Positions 34,872-43,605 of a stretch of DNA of 64,000 nt are shown one piece after another. The stretch comes from Maribacter polysiphoniae. Its GTDB lineage: Bacteria; Bacteroidota; Bacteroidia; Flavobacteriales; Flavobacteriaceae. Numbering within the stretch: the first letter of the stretch is position 1; every line of letters begins with the position of its first letter. A model generated the notes under the pieces. That model ran no database searches and had not been told where the DNA came from. It saw only the letters and a program-made list of their open reading frames with translations. The stretch spans positions 761,762 through 825,761 of the forward strand of contig NZ_QGGQ01000001.1 in the NCBI RefSeq assembly GCF_003148665.1. Reading direction: 5' to 3'. The translations under genes were made by a program, and so were the position numbers.

Positions 34872-36461
34872 CTAATACCCTGGGTTTTGAACTAAGTTTG
34901 GATTGGCGAGCACATCCGAAGTCGGTATTGGAAATATCTGTAAATGCGAATCACCTTCGTTTTTGAGGTTCCAAGCCCTTAAAAATTGACCAAATCTAAT
35001 AAGATCTTGTCTTCTTGCCAATTCTTGATATAACTCCCTTCCTCTTTCTGCCAACAACTCTGTTTCTCCAACTGAACTTAAGTCTTCAGCCCCCCTTATA
35101 TTTCTTAAGGTGTTAATCATTGTTGTGGGGTCATCACCCATTCTAAACATAGCCTCTGCTTTCATTAAATAAGCGTCAGCAAACCTATACTTGACAACGT
35201 GTCTTCTTCTATCGCCACCTTCTTCATTAGGGTGGTATTTTAACATTCTTGTCCCAGCGGTTTCCAATACGGCATTATCGGCTGGGGCTGAGTATTCTGC
35301 TTTTTCAACTTCTTTGGTGAATACCAAGGGAACACTACCCACATCCGCTCTAGAGGTTAACGGCGTTCCGTCTTGTTCATACTGCTGACCGATCAAGAAG
35401 CCATAACCGATACCTAGGTTGTCGGCATTGGCTGTAGTGGCATCAGGCACCCATCCTCTTCGTTCTTCTTGTCCGTCACCTACATAATTTGTATCGGGGT
35501 CTCCTTCAAATGATTGATAGAATTCTGAAAGCGTGGCAAAACCATTCCAACCACCACCGTCGTTACCGGGGGAGTTTTGGTTATAATGTAAGGTTGGCCA
35601 AATTTTTTCACCAGCGTCACTAGGAGACCACCAAATTGTTTCAACATCATTACTTGGTCTAAAAATATCAAAGAAGTCTCCGGAAGCGGCTAAGGAATAG
35701 CCATCAGCGGAAATTTCATCTACGGCACTTATGACCGCCTGCATATCGGTAGTCGCTGGTTCTTCACCCAAGTATACATGTTTATTTAAATAAACCCTTG
35801 CCAATAGATGTCTGGCAGCAGCCTTACTGGGAGATGATTTTAAACCAATAGCATCACCGGCAGTCACCGCAGGAAGATCGGCAATGGCCGCATTCAGGTC
35901 GTCAACTATATAATCTATTGCAGCTTGCCCTGTTAGCACTTCAGGAATGGCACTATTCGGTAGATCAACATCCCTTAAGGGTACTTGTCTCCACATGTCC
36001 AAAATCCAAGTCATGGACCAAGCCCTGTAAAACCTGGCTTCTGCCTTTAACTGGGATACCTCTCCACTGGCAGTACTTACACTTTTATCGTTTATAACGC
36101 GGGTAGCATTGATGGTAATACTGTTTAACTGTTGCCATGCATTGATAATATCGGAAAGTTCAGCATTCCACGTATGCTGATGCATAGACAACCATCTACC
36201 ATTATCTCCCCAATCCGTTCCTCGAGTGGCTACTAAGTATTCGTCTGAAGAAACCTCGTTTAGTCCAAAAAGGCCTCCAGAATTTGCCAAGTCACCTCCA
36301 GCAACTATGTTGGAAATATTTGCAACTTCACCTTCAATATTGGCAACTCCTGCAAAACCATCGCTAATCAACGAGTCTGTTGCTTCTATTTCCAAATTTG
36401 TACAAGAAAAAATCAAGACAATTGGAAGCGTTAGACACAAATAATTTACTATTTTTTTCAT
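34872..36461 (-). CDS. SusD/RagB family nutrient-binding outer-membrane lipoprotein (module 1)
   Basis: A 529-aa predicted lipoprotein (LPIVLIFSCTNLEIEATDS, lipid cysteine 20). The N-terminal TPR-like helices (AEARFYRAWSMTWILDMW, KAAARHLLARVYLNK) and the C-terminal block RRHVVKYRFADAYLMKAEAM, INTLRNIRGAEDL, ERGRELYQELARRQDLIRFG with the final IPTSDVLANPNLVQNPGY are all standard for SusD. It caps the barrel of SusC1, encoded 18 bp upstream, and delivers the substrate at the cell surface. There is no glycoside hydrolase in this module; the shared operator with the maltodextrin module hints at an alpha-glucan-type substrate, which is inference. Confidence 0.96.
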   Translation of the reverse strand: MKKIVNYLCLTLPIVLIFSCTNLEIEATDSLISDGFAGVANIEGEVANISNIVAGGDLANSGGLFGLNEVSSDEYLVATRGTDWGDNGRWLSMHQHTWNAELSDIINAWQQLNSITINATRVINDKSVSTASGEVSQLKAEARFYRAWSMTWILDMWRQVPLRDVDLPNSAIPEVLTGQAAIDYIVDDLNAAIADLPAVTAGDAIGLKSSPSKAAARHLLARVYLNKHVYLGEEPATTDMQAVISAVDEISADGYSLAASGDFFDIFRPSNDVETIWWSPSDAGEKIWPTLHYNQNSPGNDGGGWNGFATLSEFYQSFEGDPDTNYVGDGQEERRGWVPDATTANADNLGIGYGFLIGQQYEQDGTPLTSRADVGSVPLVFTKEVEKAEYSAPADNAVLETAGTRMLKYHPNEEGGDRRRHVVKYRFADAYLMKAEAMFRMGDDPTTMINTLRNIRGAEDLSSVGETELLAERGRELYQELARRQDLIRFGQFLRAWNLKNEGDSHLQIFPIPTSDVLANPNLVQNPGY

Positions 36462-36479
36462 AATTATATTTTATGTTTT

Positions 36480-39400
36480 TTAAAAGGTAACGTTAAATCC
36501 AAAACTAAATGTTCTTGGTCTTGGGTAGGATAGATAATCTATCGAAGCAGATGGTAATCCATTTGCTGGGATGTTGGAAGTACTGACCTCTGGATCTAGT
36601 CCACTGTAATCAGTAATTAAAAATAGATTCTGTCCAATGGCGCTAAAACGCATGCTTTTGAACAGTCCGTCTCCGCTTAAAGGAACATTGTAGGAAATCG
36701 ACGCCGTTTGGAGTCTTACAAAGTCTCCTTTTTCCAAGAAGAAGGTACTTGGGTTCGTTGCGGATAAGATAATTCCATTGTCAACAACACTTTTTAGATT
36801 ATTTCTACTTCCTATCTGAGGCGATGCAAAAAGTGCATTAGCCGTGTTATTATAGACATAAAAGCCAAATTGACCTGAGAAAAACAAGGAAGCATCCCAG
36901 TTTTTGTAATTTACACTGGTAGACAGCCCGCTTATGACTTTGGGCAGACCTGATTTGTCAAGTATGGTCGGGTCAGCGTCTACGTTGTAGTTTTCATCTA
37001 CCAAACGCAGGTTGTACGTATAAAGTGGTTTACCGTCGGTCAAGATTTGAGAAGTACTTCCTGAAAGACCCTGGCCATATAAATTACCTGCTTGTAGGTT
37101 CGGGCCATTGTAATCCTGAAGTTCATTTTGGTTGTACGAGATGTTGAAATTAGTGTTCCATGTGAAATTTTCATTACGTACAATATCATAATCCAATCCC
37201 AATTCAATACCTTGATTTAGAATGGTACCATCAACGTTTTGGAAAACGAAGGGGGAAGTGGCTGGCTGTACAGCAGGTAAATTCAAAAGGATATCCGTTG
37301 TTTCTTTTCTATATACATCGATATTACCGGTAAAGCGGTCATTGCCGAAACCAAAGTCAATACCGAAACCGTATTGTGCGGTCTCTTCCCATTTAAGATC
37401 AGGATTGGCAAAAGCGATCTCGGAGGTAGCGGGTGATGATAATTGGGAAGCTGCATCAATTCCAAGTGCATCCCATCTTGTTCTATTGACAAAATTACCA
37501 TAGCCAAGTCCATCCTGGTTACCGGTAATACCCCAACTTAGTCTTAGTTTTAAGGTGGAGAAAACATCTTCATTTACGAAATCTTCCTGATTTAGTTTCC
37601 AAGCAAAAGCTGCGGAAGGAAAATATCCGTATTGGTTATTACCACCAAATTTTGAAGAGCCATCTGCCCTAAAGGTCGCTGTAAACAAGTATTTGTCATA
37701 AAGCGTGTAATTCAATCTACCAAAGAATGACTGTAACTCGTCGGTATAATCAAAGGTGTCCACGGAAAAGGCGTCGATTGGAATGTTAGGTAAATTTCCA
37801 GTATTTTGATTAATGTTGGGAAAAAGCCCTAATGTTCTGAATTGATCTCCTGCATCCGGGTCGTCCTGAAAGGTTCCTATACCATAGCCTTGGTAATTGT
37901 CTGCAAGATTTCGGGTGTTATCATAGGTTTGCTCGGTAGTTCTTACGATTCCGTTCAAATCAGATGAGCCATAGCCTTGCCCCAGAATATTTTGCCCTTT
38001 TCTATTGAAATCTTGAAATGAATAACCTACAAGTGCATCCAAATGGGAATTTTCATATTTTTTATTGTAGTTCACTGTGATTTCCATCAAATTGTTTTGG
38101 GTATCCAAATTACTGACCGATGCCCTTCCATTATTTTGAGCACCATTGTCTATAGCTAGAATTTGTGGTCCTGCAACCTGGCCTCTAGTAGATTCTGATG
38201 TGTCAATCCCTAAATTTAGTTTAGCGGAAAACTCGTCTGTAAAGGAATAATCGAAAGATAAATTCCCAAGAAATCTGTCCGTATGGGTGTTGTCATCGTA
38301 ATAGGCCAAAAGGTTCGCTGGATTCCTATCCGGTGCAGCACTGGAATTTGGATTTGCATTCCTTGTAGGATTGGAGTAATAGGTGGCTGCTAATAAATCA
38401 CCGGTACTTCCAGAAGTTCTACTTATAAAAGGCGCTTTATCATTTATTCTTGAAATCGTTGTTTGTAAACCAACCTTTAACTTATCATTTAAAAATCTCT
38501 GGTTCCAATTGATCCTACCCGTGATACGTTCTAAATCTGTATTTTCAATAATACCAAATTGTTTAGAATAGCCAAAGGTGGCTCTAATGTTTCCGGATCC
38601 GTAATTCCTGGAATAGGATAAGTTATTGTCCGTTGATGCGCTGGTCCTGAATAAAAAGTCTTGCCAATCAGTTGCGCCACCTAGGTTGGCACCACCCCTT
38701 TCAATAAATTCATTTGTCGTCAAAAGGTCATAGCGGTCTGCCGACTTAGAAATATTCAAGGTACTAGAAAAGCCCCATTGTCCATCTGTTCCACCACCTT
38801 TACCGGATTTTGTGGTAATAACCACAACACCATTAGCACCTCTAGAACCATAAATGGCAGTAGCAGAGGCATCTTTTAAAATACTCATGCTTTCAATATC
38901 ACTTGGATTCAAGAAGTTTAGTGGGTTTTTGGCACCACCAGATCCAACACCGACATCAGCAGCCGAAGCAGATACGCTTTCGTTAGAGACAGGTACACCA
39001 TCGATTACGAACAATGGGCTGTTGTTACCTCTAACTGAGCCAGTACCCCTGATTCTTAAAGCGATACCTGCACCGGGTTCACCACTTGACTGTGATATCT
39101 GAACTCCCGAGGTTTTACCTTGAATCAACTGTTCAGGCGAGGAAATAACCCCTTGGTTGAAATCTTTGGAGGTAACTGAGGAAACAGAGCCGGTTGCATC
39201 TTTGACCGTAGTCGTTCCATAGCCGATTATTATGACCTCTTCCAATGCCTGGGCATCTTCAGCGAGCGTAACAACGATATTGGTTTGTCCGTTTACAGCT
39301 ATTTCCGTAGTACTGAACCCTACATAGCTAAAGACCAAAGTGGCGTTTTCACCAACGTTGATGGTAAAATTACCATCAAAATCGGTTTGGGTTCCGTTTG

Positions 39401-39542
39401 TTGTCCCTTTTTCGACAACACTTGCCCCAGGTAAGGGACCATTGGCATCCGAAACAGTTCCGGAAACCTCCTGAGCTTGAGCCCATCCAAAGCATATAAA
39501 TGCCCCGATAAGCAAAAAGCTTCGTAGTAATGTAATCTTCAT
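36480..39542 (-). CDS. SusC/RagA family TonB-linked outer-membrane transporter (module 1)
   Basis: A 1020-aa TonB-dependent receptor. After a signal peptide (to about AQAQ-E, residue 24) comes a carboxypeptidase-D-regulatory-like domain (VSGTVSDANGPLPGASVVEK, ~25-100), then the SusC box EEVIIIGYGTTTVKDATGSV, the plug domain with LRIRGTGSVRGNNSPLFVID and ASATAIYGSRGANGVVVITT, and a barrel to the end (PRPRTFSFGFNVTF). It imports the ligand held by SusD1 using TonB energy. No N-terminal STN domain is seen, so it is not a trans-envelope sigma/anti-sigma type. It is transcribed away from LacI1 across a region with a perfect palindromic operator. Confidence 0.97.
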   Translation of the reverse strand: MKITLLRSFLLIGAFICFGWAQAQEVSGTVSDANGPLPGASVVEKGTTNGTQTDFDGNFTINVGENATLVFSYVGFSTTEIAVNGQTNIVVTLAEDAQALEEVIIIGYGTTTVKDATGSVSSVTSKDFNQGVISSPEQLIQGKTSGVQISQSSGEPGAGIALRIRGTGSVRGNNSPLFVIDGVPVSNESVSASAADVGVGSGGAKNPLNFLNPSDIESMSILKDASATAIYGSRGANGVVVITTKSGKGGGTDGQWGFSSTLNISKSADRYDLLTTNEFIERGGANLGGATDWQDFLFRTSASTDNNLSYSRNYGSGNIRATFGYSKQFGIIENTDLERITGRINWNQRFLNDKLKVGLQTTISRINDKAPFISRTSGSTGDLLAATYYSNPTRNANPNSSAAPDRNPANLLAYYDDNTHTDRFLGNLSFDYSFTDEFSAKLNLGIDTSESTRGQVAGPQILAIDNGAQNNGRASVSNLDTQNNLMEITVNYNKKYENSHLDALVGYSFQDFNRKGQNILGQGYGSSDLNGIVRTTEQTYDNTRNLADNYQGYGIGTFQDDPDAGDQFRTLGLFPNINQNTGNLPNIPIDAFSVDTFDYTDELQSFFGRLNYTLYDKYLFTATFRADGSSKFGGNNQYGYFPSAAFAWKLNQEDFVNEDVFSTLKLRLSWGITGNQDGLGYGNFVNRTRWDALGIDAASQLSSPATSEIAFANPDLKWEETAQYGFGIDFGFGNDRFTGNIDVYRKETTDILLNLPAVQPATSPFVFQNVDGTILNQGIELGLDYDIVRNENFTWNTNFNISYNQNELQDYNGPNLQAGNLYGQGLSGSTSQILTDGKPLYTYNLRLVDENYNVDADPTILDKSGLPKVISGLSTSVNYKNWDASLFFSGQFGFYVYNNTANALFASPQIGSRNNLKSVVDNGIILSATNPSTFFLEKGDFVRLQTASISYNVPLSGDGLFKSMRFSAIGQNLFLITDYSGLDPEVSTSNIPANGLPSASIDYLSYPRPRTFSFGFNVTF

Positions 39543-39875
39543 AAAGAATTGATTTAAGTTGAGTTAATTATAATCTAGTTTCTAAATATATATAAATAAA
39601 TGTTAAAAAACGGTTGTAGGAAATTCAAAACATCACGAAAACGTTTTCGTGTTAATAACTTCCAGTTTTTAAGATAAAAATATTTAACAGCTTCAATATA
39701 TGACGATAATACAAAACTATAGAAGCTAAAGTGAGGATATTTGATATGGTATCAAATATATGCAATTTTATTTATATGCAATTTCATCCCTATTTTTTGT
39801 TGAAAATGCTTAATTTTAAGAAGGTGAATTTTACATTTGAATTCAATTGTTTGGATTAAATGGGAGTATTGCATT
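39543..39875. other. Divergent regulatory region between susC1 and lacI1
   Basis: A 333-bp region holding both start regions. A perfect palindrome is at 39634-39651. On the minus strand a TTG at 39628-39626 is followed 20 bases later by TAACATTT, a weak match to TTG-N17-23-TAnnTTTG for susC1. On the lacI1 side no consensus promoter was recognised. Nothing else coding is supported. Confidence 0.6.
39634..39661. promoter_or_regulatory. Probable LacI-family operator (perfect 18-bp palindrome) upstream of susC1
   Basis: CACGAAAACGTTTTCGTG (39634-39651) reads identically on both strands, with the central CG typical of LacI/GalR-type operators. It lies 92 bp upstream of the susC1 ATG and 225 bp from the divergent lacI1 ATG. 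The 22 bases at 39640-39661 recur with only two changes at 53126-53147 in front of susC2, so a shared regulator or related regulators are likely. Confidence 0.8.
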
Positions 39876-40922
39876 ATGAAAAGGAAGATTACATTAAAGC
39901 ACATCGCACGGGAGTTGGAGGTTTCAATTTCCACGGTCTCAAAAGCCCTCAAGAATAGTGCGGAAATTAGCGATGATACCAAACAGAAAGTCCAGGCATT
40001 TGCGAAGCTATATAATTATAGACCCAATAATCTTGCCATAAGTCTCAAGAGTAGACGTACCAATAATATCGGTGTGATCATACCTGACATTGTACATTAT
40101 TTTTTTACAACGGTTTTTAGGGGTATAGAACAGTACTCGAAGAAGCATGGTTATAATGTTATCGCGTGTGTTTCGGATGAATCCTTGGAAAAGGAGATCG
40201 TTAATATGGAAATGTTGGCGAACGGTAGTGTTGACGGTTTTATTATGGCCTTATCGGCAGAGACCCAAAAAACTAAAGATTTCGATCATTTAAGGCAGAT
40301 TAAGGATTTGGAGATTCCGCTTGTTCTTTTTGACCGGATCACCGACGAAGTTGAATGTGATAAAGTATTGATCAATGATAAGGAAGCTGCTTTTACTGCA
40401 GTGAGGAAATTTATAGATAATGGTAGAAAAAGGATAGCCTTGATTACTACCGAGGATTATTTTAGTGTAAGTCAGGGGCGTGAGGCAGGGTATAGGCAGG
40501 CACATGAATCCTGCGGGTTAGCCATAGATGAGGATCTTATTTTAAGGTTGTCTTTTAGGGATTTGGATGAAGGTGACATCAATGCATTTTTCGATGCAAG
40601 GGATGTCGATGCCGTACTATGTGTCAATGAGATTTTCGCGGCCCATAGTATGAACCTCGTTCAACAAAAAGGGGTCAAAGTACCTGAAGAAATGGAATTT
40701 ATCGGTTTTACGGATGGCATTTTATCCAAGTATGCCAAACCAGGGCTTACTTCAATGGCGCAGCATGGTTTTAAGATGGGGGAGATTGCTGCGAAAATGT
40801 TAATTGATAGGGTGGAAAGCAATCTTGGGGAGGAAGAGGAGCCTTATCGAACCGAGATTATAAAATCTACCTTAGTCGAAAGGGGATCTACCTTAAACAC
40901 AATTCCAGCGAAATTGGTATAG
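39876..40922 (+). CDS. LacI-family transcriptional regulator 1
   Basis: A 348-aa regulator. Residues 1-55 form the LacI helix-turn-helix with hinge: KITLKHIARELEVSISTVSKAL, then YNYRPNNLAISLKSRRTNNIG. The rest is a periplasmic-binding-protein-like sensor domain (IIPDIVHYFFTTVFRGIEQY, DGFIMALSAET, PLVLFDRITDEVECDKV, GFTDGILSKYAKPGLTSMAQ). The start at 39876 (MKRKITLKHI) is where the family begins; a reading from 39837 adds 13 atypical residues. It is divergent from susC1 with a palindromic operator between them. It is closely similar throughout to the 348-aa regulator at 53240. The ligand is probably a malto-oligosaccharide or related sugar (inference). Confidence 0.96.
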   Translation: MKRKITLKHIARELEVSISTVSKALKNSAEISDDTKQKVQAFAKLYNYRPNNLAISLKSRRTNNIGVIIPDIVHYFFTTVFRGIEQYSKKHGYNVIACVSDESLEKEIVNMEMLANGSVDGFIMALSAETQKTKDFDHLRQIKDLEIPLVLFDRITDEVECDKVLINDKEAAFTAVRKFIDNGRKRIALITTEDYFSVSQGREAGYRQAHESCGLAIDEDLILRLSFRDLDEGDINAFFDARDVDAVLCVNEIFAAHSMNLVQQKGVKVPEEMEFIGFTDGILSKYAKPGLTSMAQHGFKMGEIAAKMLIDRVESNLGEEEEPYRTEIIKSTLVERGSTLNTIPAKLV

Positions 40923-40987
40923 CTTGGTTACATTTTATTACCGCTTCATGCTATACTATGAAGGATGGGGAATATGGATTCCAATAC

Positions 40988-42844
40988 TTATTCAACCTCG
41001 ATGATCATAGCGCCCATAGCTTTGACCGATATTTTTTTTGCCTTAGTGAATTCCGTACCGGATAATACATCCTTCCCAGTCAATTGGTCGCCAAGAATTT
41101 CTTTGTATGGTTTAAGGTCCAGTTCCATGTCCTTGGTATTCTTATTCAGAACGACCATTATTTTTTCTTTGTCGTCATAACGGAACATGACATAGGTCTC
41201 GTCCTGGTTTTTTGGTGCGAAATGCATCAATTTACCACTATGGACCAAGGTTGAATTTTTTCTCCAGTTCATCAGTTTTTTTACAAATCCCTGGGCTTCT
41301 TTCTCCTTAGCCGATAGGCCTTTTCCCGTGAAGGCATTAACCTTGTCGTTTTTCCATCCCCCGGGAAAATCAGATCGTATGATTCCGTGGTCATCGGTAC
41401 CGGGATTTTTCATCAAGATTTCAGTGCCGTAATAAATTTGGGGTATACCCCGAACCGTGGCGATATAGGTCAGTGCCAATTTGTATTTGTCAAAATCCTC
41501 GTTCAATTGGGTGTAGATTCTGCCCATATCATGATTGTCAGGGAAAACTACCAGATTATTGGGGTCGGGGTAAAGATAATCCTGTCCGAGGGTTTCGTAT
41601 AGATCGGTCCAAGAGGATGCCCAGGTTTTCTCCTTGTTCAATGAAGTGACCAAGGCATTTTGCAAAGGAAAATCCATAAGACTTTTTAAATATGACGTAT
41701 ATCCATTTTGGTTTTTCTTTCCTTTTTGCCAATAGGAAACAATCGTAGGTCGCGTTACCCATTCTTCCCCAACGATATTAAAATTGGGGTATTCATCCAT
41801 CACCGCTTTGGTCCAATCACTCATAAAATACATATCGGGATAGGGGTAAGTGTCCATTCGAATACCGGAAATGCCGGAATACTCAATCCACCATAGGGTG
41901 TTTTGTATCAGGTATTTGGCCATGGATTCGTTGCGTTGGTTCAAATCGGGCATACTGGGTACGAACCATCCGTCGAAGAATTGCTTGTAGTCTATTTTTG
42001 AGGCGTAGGGATCTAGGATTACTGTTTTTTTGTGGTTGGTCTCGGTATATTCGGGCCATTGATTGATCCAATCCTCTGATGGTAGGTCTTGCATCCACCA
42101 ATGATCCAATCCACAATGGTTGGCAATCATATCCATAATGACCTTCATGCCTTTGTCACGGGCTTCCTTGCACAACGATTTAAAGGATTCATTACTACCA
42201 TACCTTGGGTCTACCTTGTAAAAATCGGTGGTGGAATAACCATGGTAGCTATAGGTTTGCATGTCATTTTCCAGAATAGGATTGATCCAAATAGCCGTAA
42301 AACCTAGGTCTTTGATGTAGTCCAAACTATTTACGATGCCTTGTACATCACCGCCATGTCTCCCTCCCTTAAAGGTCCTATCCGCTTTTTCCTTGAGTCC
42401 GTCCACAGTGTCATTCCCAGTATCACCATTTACAAATCTATCGGGTGTGATCAGGTAAATGGCATCTGAGGAATTGAAACCTGCTACATTTTTGCTTTCC
42501 GGGTCCCTTTTCAATAAAGGGTAGGAGTGAATAACGGGTTCGGCTTCATTTTTGGTAAATCGGAGAGTAAGGTTTCCAGGTCGTGCATTCCCATCGATCT
42601 TCAAATCTAAAAATAGGTAATTTCTGTTCGGTACCTGTTTGATTTGTTTTAAGGTAACCCCTTCGTAATCATCCAAGGAAACGGAATAGGAAGCGATATC
42701 CTGTCCGTAGACCATTAATTCCACCTCATTGTATTGCATTCCAATCCACCAGTTGGGTGGCTCAACGCGATTTATAGGTTGCTGTCCGTAGCTCGTTGAA
42801 CTTTGTAGAAGAACTACTGTTAGTATAAATAGAATCCTTTTCAT
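40988..42844 (-). CDS. GH13 alpha-amylase family enzyme, SusA/neopullulanase-like, periplasmic
   Basis: A 618-aa protein with a signal peptide (MKRILFILTVVLLQSSTSYG). Residues ~25-115 form a cyclomaltodextrinase-type N-terminal domain, followed by the GH13 barrel with all conserved regions: VIMDMIANHCG (I), GIRMDTY (II, nucleophile D331), VGEEWV (III, acid/base E360) and FPDNHDMGR (IV). There is no lipobox and no T9SS domain, so the periplasm is the likely site, where it would trim imported malto-oligosaccharides, as SusA does in Bacteroides. Start at 42844 fits the signal; 17 upstream in-frame codons look spurious. It is convergent with lacI1 and ends the operon of the fibronectin-like lipoprotein and the T9SS amylase. 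Confidence 0.93.
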   Translation of the reverse strand: MKRILFILTVVLLQSSTSYGQQPINRVEPPNWWIGMQYNEVELMVYGQDIASYSVSLDDYEGVTLKQIKQVPNRNYLFLDLKIDGNARPGNLTLRFTKNEAEPVIHSYPLLKRDPESKNVAGFNSSDAIYLITPDRFVNGDTGNDTVDGLKEKADRTFKGGRHGGDVQGIVNSLDYIKDLGFTAIWINPILENDMQTYSYHGYSTTDFYKVDPRYGSNESFKSLCKEARDKGMKVIMDMIANHCGLDHWWMQDLPSEDWINQWPEYTETNHKKTVILDPYASKIDYKQFFDGWFVPSMPDLNQRNESMAKYLIQNTLWWIEYSGISGIRMDTYPYPDMYFMSDWTKAVMDEYPNFNIVGEEWVTRPTIVSYWQKGKKNQNGYTSYLKSLMDFPLQNALVTSLNKEKTWASSWTDLYETLGQDYLYPDPNNLVVFPDNHDMGRIYTQLNEDFDKYKLALTYIATVRGIPQIYYGTEILMKNPGTDDHGIIRSDFPGGWKNDKVNAFTGKGLSAKEKEAQGFVKKLMNWRKNSTLVHSGKLMHFAPKNQDETYVMFRYDDKEKIMVVLNKNTKDMELDLKPYKEILGDQLTGKDVLSGTEFTKAKKISVKAMGAMIIEVE

Positions 42845-42900
42845 TTGGTCCGATTTTAGCTGCTTTGATGATTTATTGCATATTGATGGATTCAAAACCT

Positions 42901-43605
42901 TTAATTCACCTTAAATTGGAAAATTTCAGAGGTTGATGTATTCCCGGCCGTATCATTCGTTACTACTTTCCAATAGTACACCTTTCCGGATACGGCTTCA
43001 AAAGCAATGCCGTTCGAGGTGGTATTCCCAAATAAGGTGGATGGTGGATTACTTTCATCAATGAAAATGTCATAAGAAACAATATCGTTATCCACATCAC
43101 TACCGGTCCAACTTAAGGTCATATTCCCTGCATTTATACTGGATCCCATTGTAGGGAACTCCACATCTGCTGGGAACGGGGCGTAATTCTCTACGGCCGG
43201 TCCTGCGTTATAGAATTTCCAAAGGGCACTTTCCGCAGTTTCATCTGTGTCGTTGGCTTTGGAAGTTACTGTCCAAGAATAAGGCGTTCCCCTGAGTAGG
43301 GTAATTTCCAGTTCATTGGTGCTTGCACTCAAGGTCTGCGAAGTATTGGTATTTAAATTCCGGAGATTTACGGTATAGGAATCCGTATGGTCGGAAGCAT
43401 TCCATAAGAAGGTAACACTGCTTTCGGTGTCCGATATATTGGTGCCTTCAAGGCATTCGGTGTTGTTTTCAGGAAAAACCAATGTTGCCGCATCGGGGGG
43501 TGTTATCATCACAGGGTCCGGATTGTCATCATCCCCACCACCTCCGCAGGAAATTAAAATGCCAATGAGTAGTATTGAAAGTGTATATTTTACGGTTTTC
43601 ATCAT
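42901..43605 (-). CDS. Lipoprotein with two fibronectin-III-like domains
   Basis: A 234-aa predicted lipoprotein: LIGILISCGGGGDDDNPDP gives a lipid cysteine at ~20 followed by glycines and acidic residues, a pattern of surface-exported lipoproteins in Bacteroidota. Two beta-sandwich domains follow, at ~40-135 (VTFLWNASDHTDSYTVNLRN, YSWTVTSKAND) and ~140-234 (MTLSWTGSDVDNDIVSYDIF, VYYWKVVTNDTAGNTSTSE), both of the Fn3/cadherin-like type. It has no catalytic motif. Its ATG overlaps the TGA of the T9SS amylase gene (ATGA), so translation is coupled, and the SusA-like gene follows. It probably helps present or bind starch on the surface, in the role of a SusE-like or scaffold protein (inference). 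Confidence 0.82.
   Translation of the reverse strand: MMKTVKYTLSILLIGILISCGGGGDDDNPDPVMITPPDAATLVFPENNTECLEGTNISDTESSVTFLWNASDHTDSYTVNLRNLNTNTSQTLSASTNELEITLLRGTPYSWTVTSKANDTDETAESALWKFYNAGPAVENYAPFPADVEFPTMGSSINAGNMTLSWTGSDVDNDIVSYDIFIDESNPPSTLFGNTTSNGIAFEAVSGKVYYWKVVTNDTAGNTSTSEIFQFKVN

Noticed and set aside
40940-40975. Inverted repeat CTTCAT/ATGAAG between convergent lacI1 and the SusA-like gene, considered as a terminator
   Set aside because: The stem is only 6 bp with an 8-base loop and no U-tract follows in either direction.
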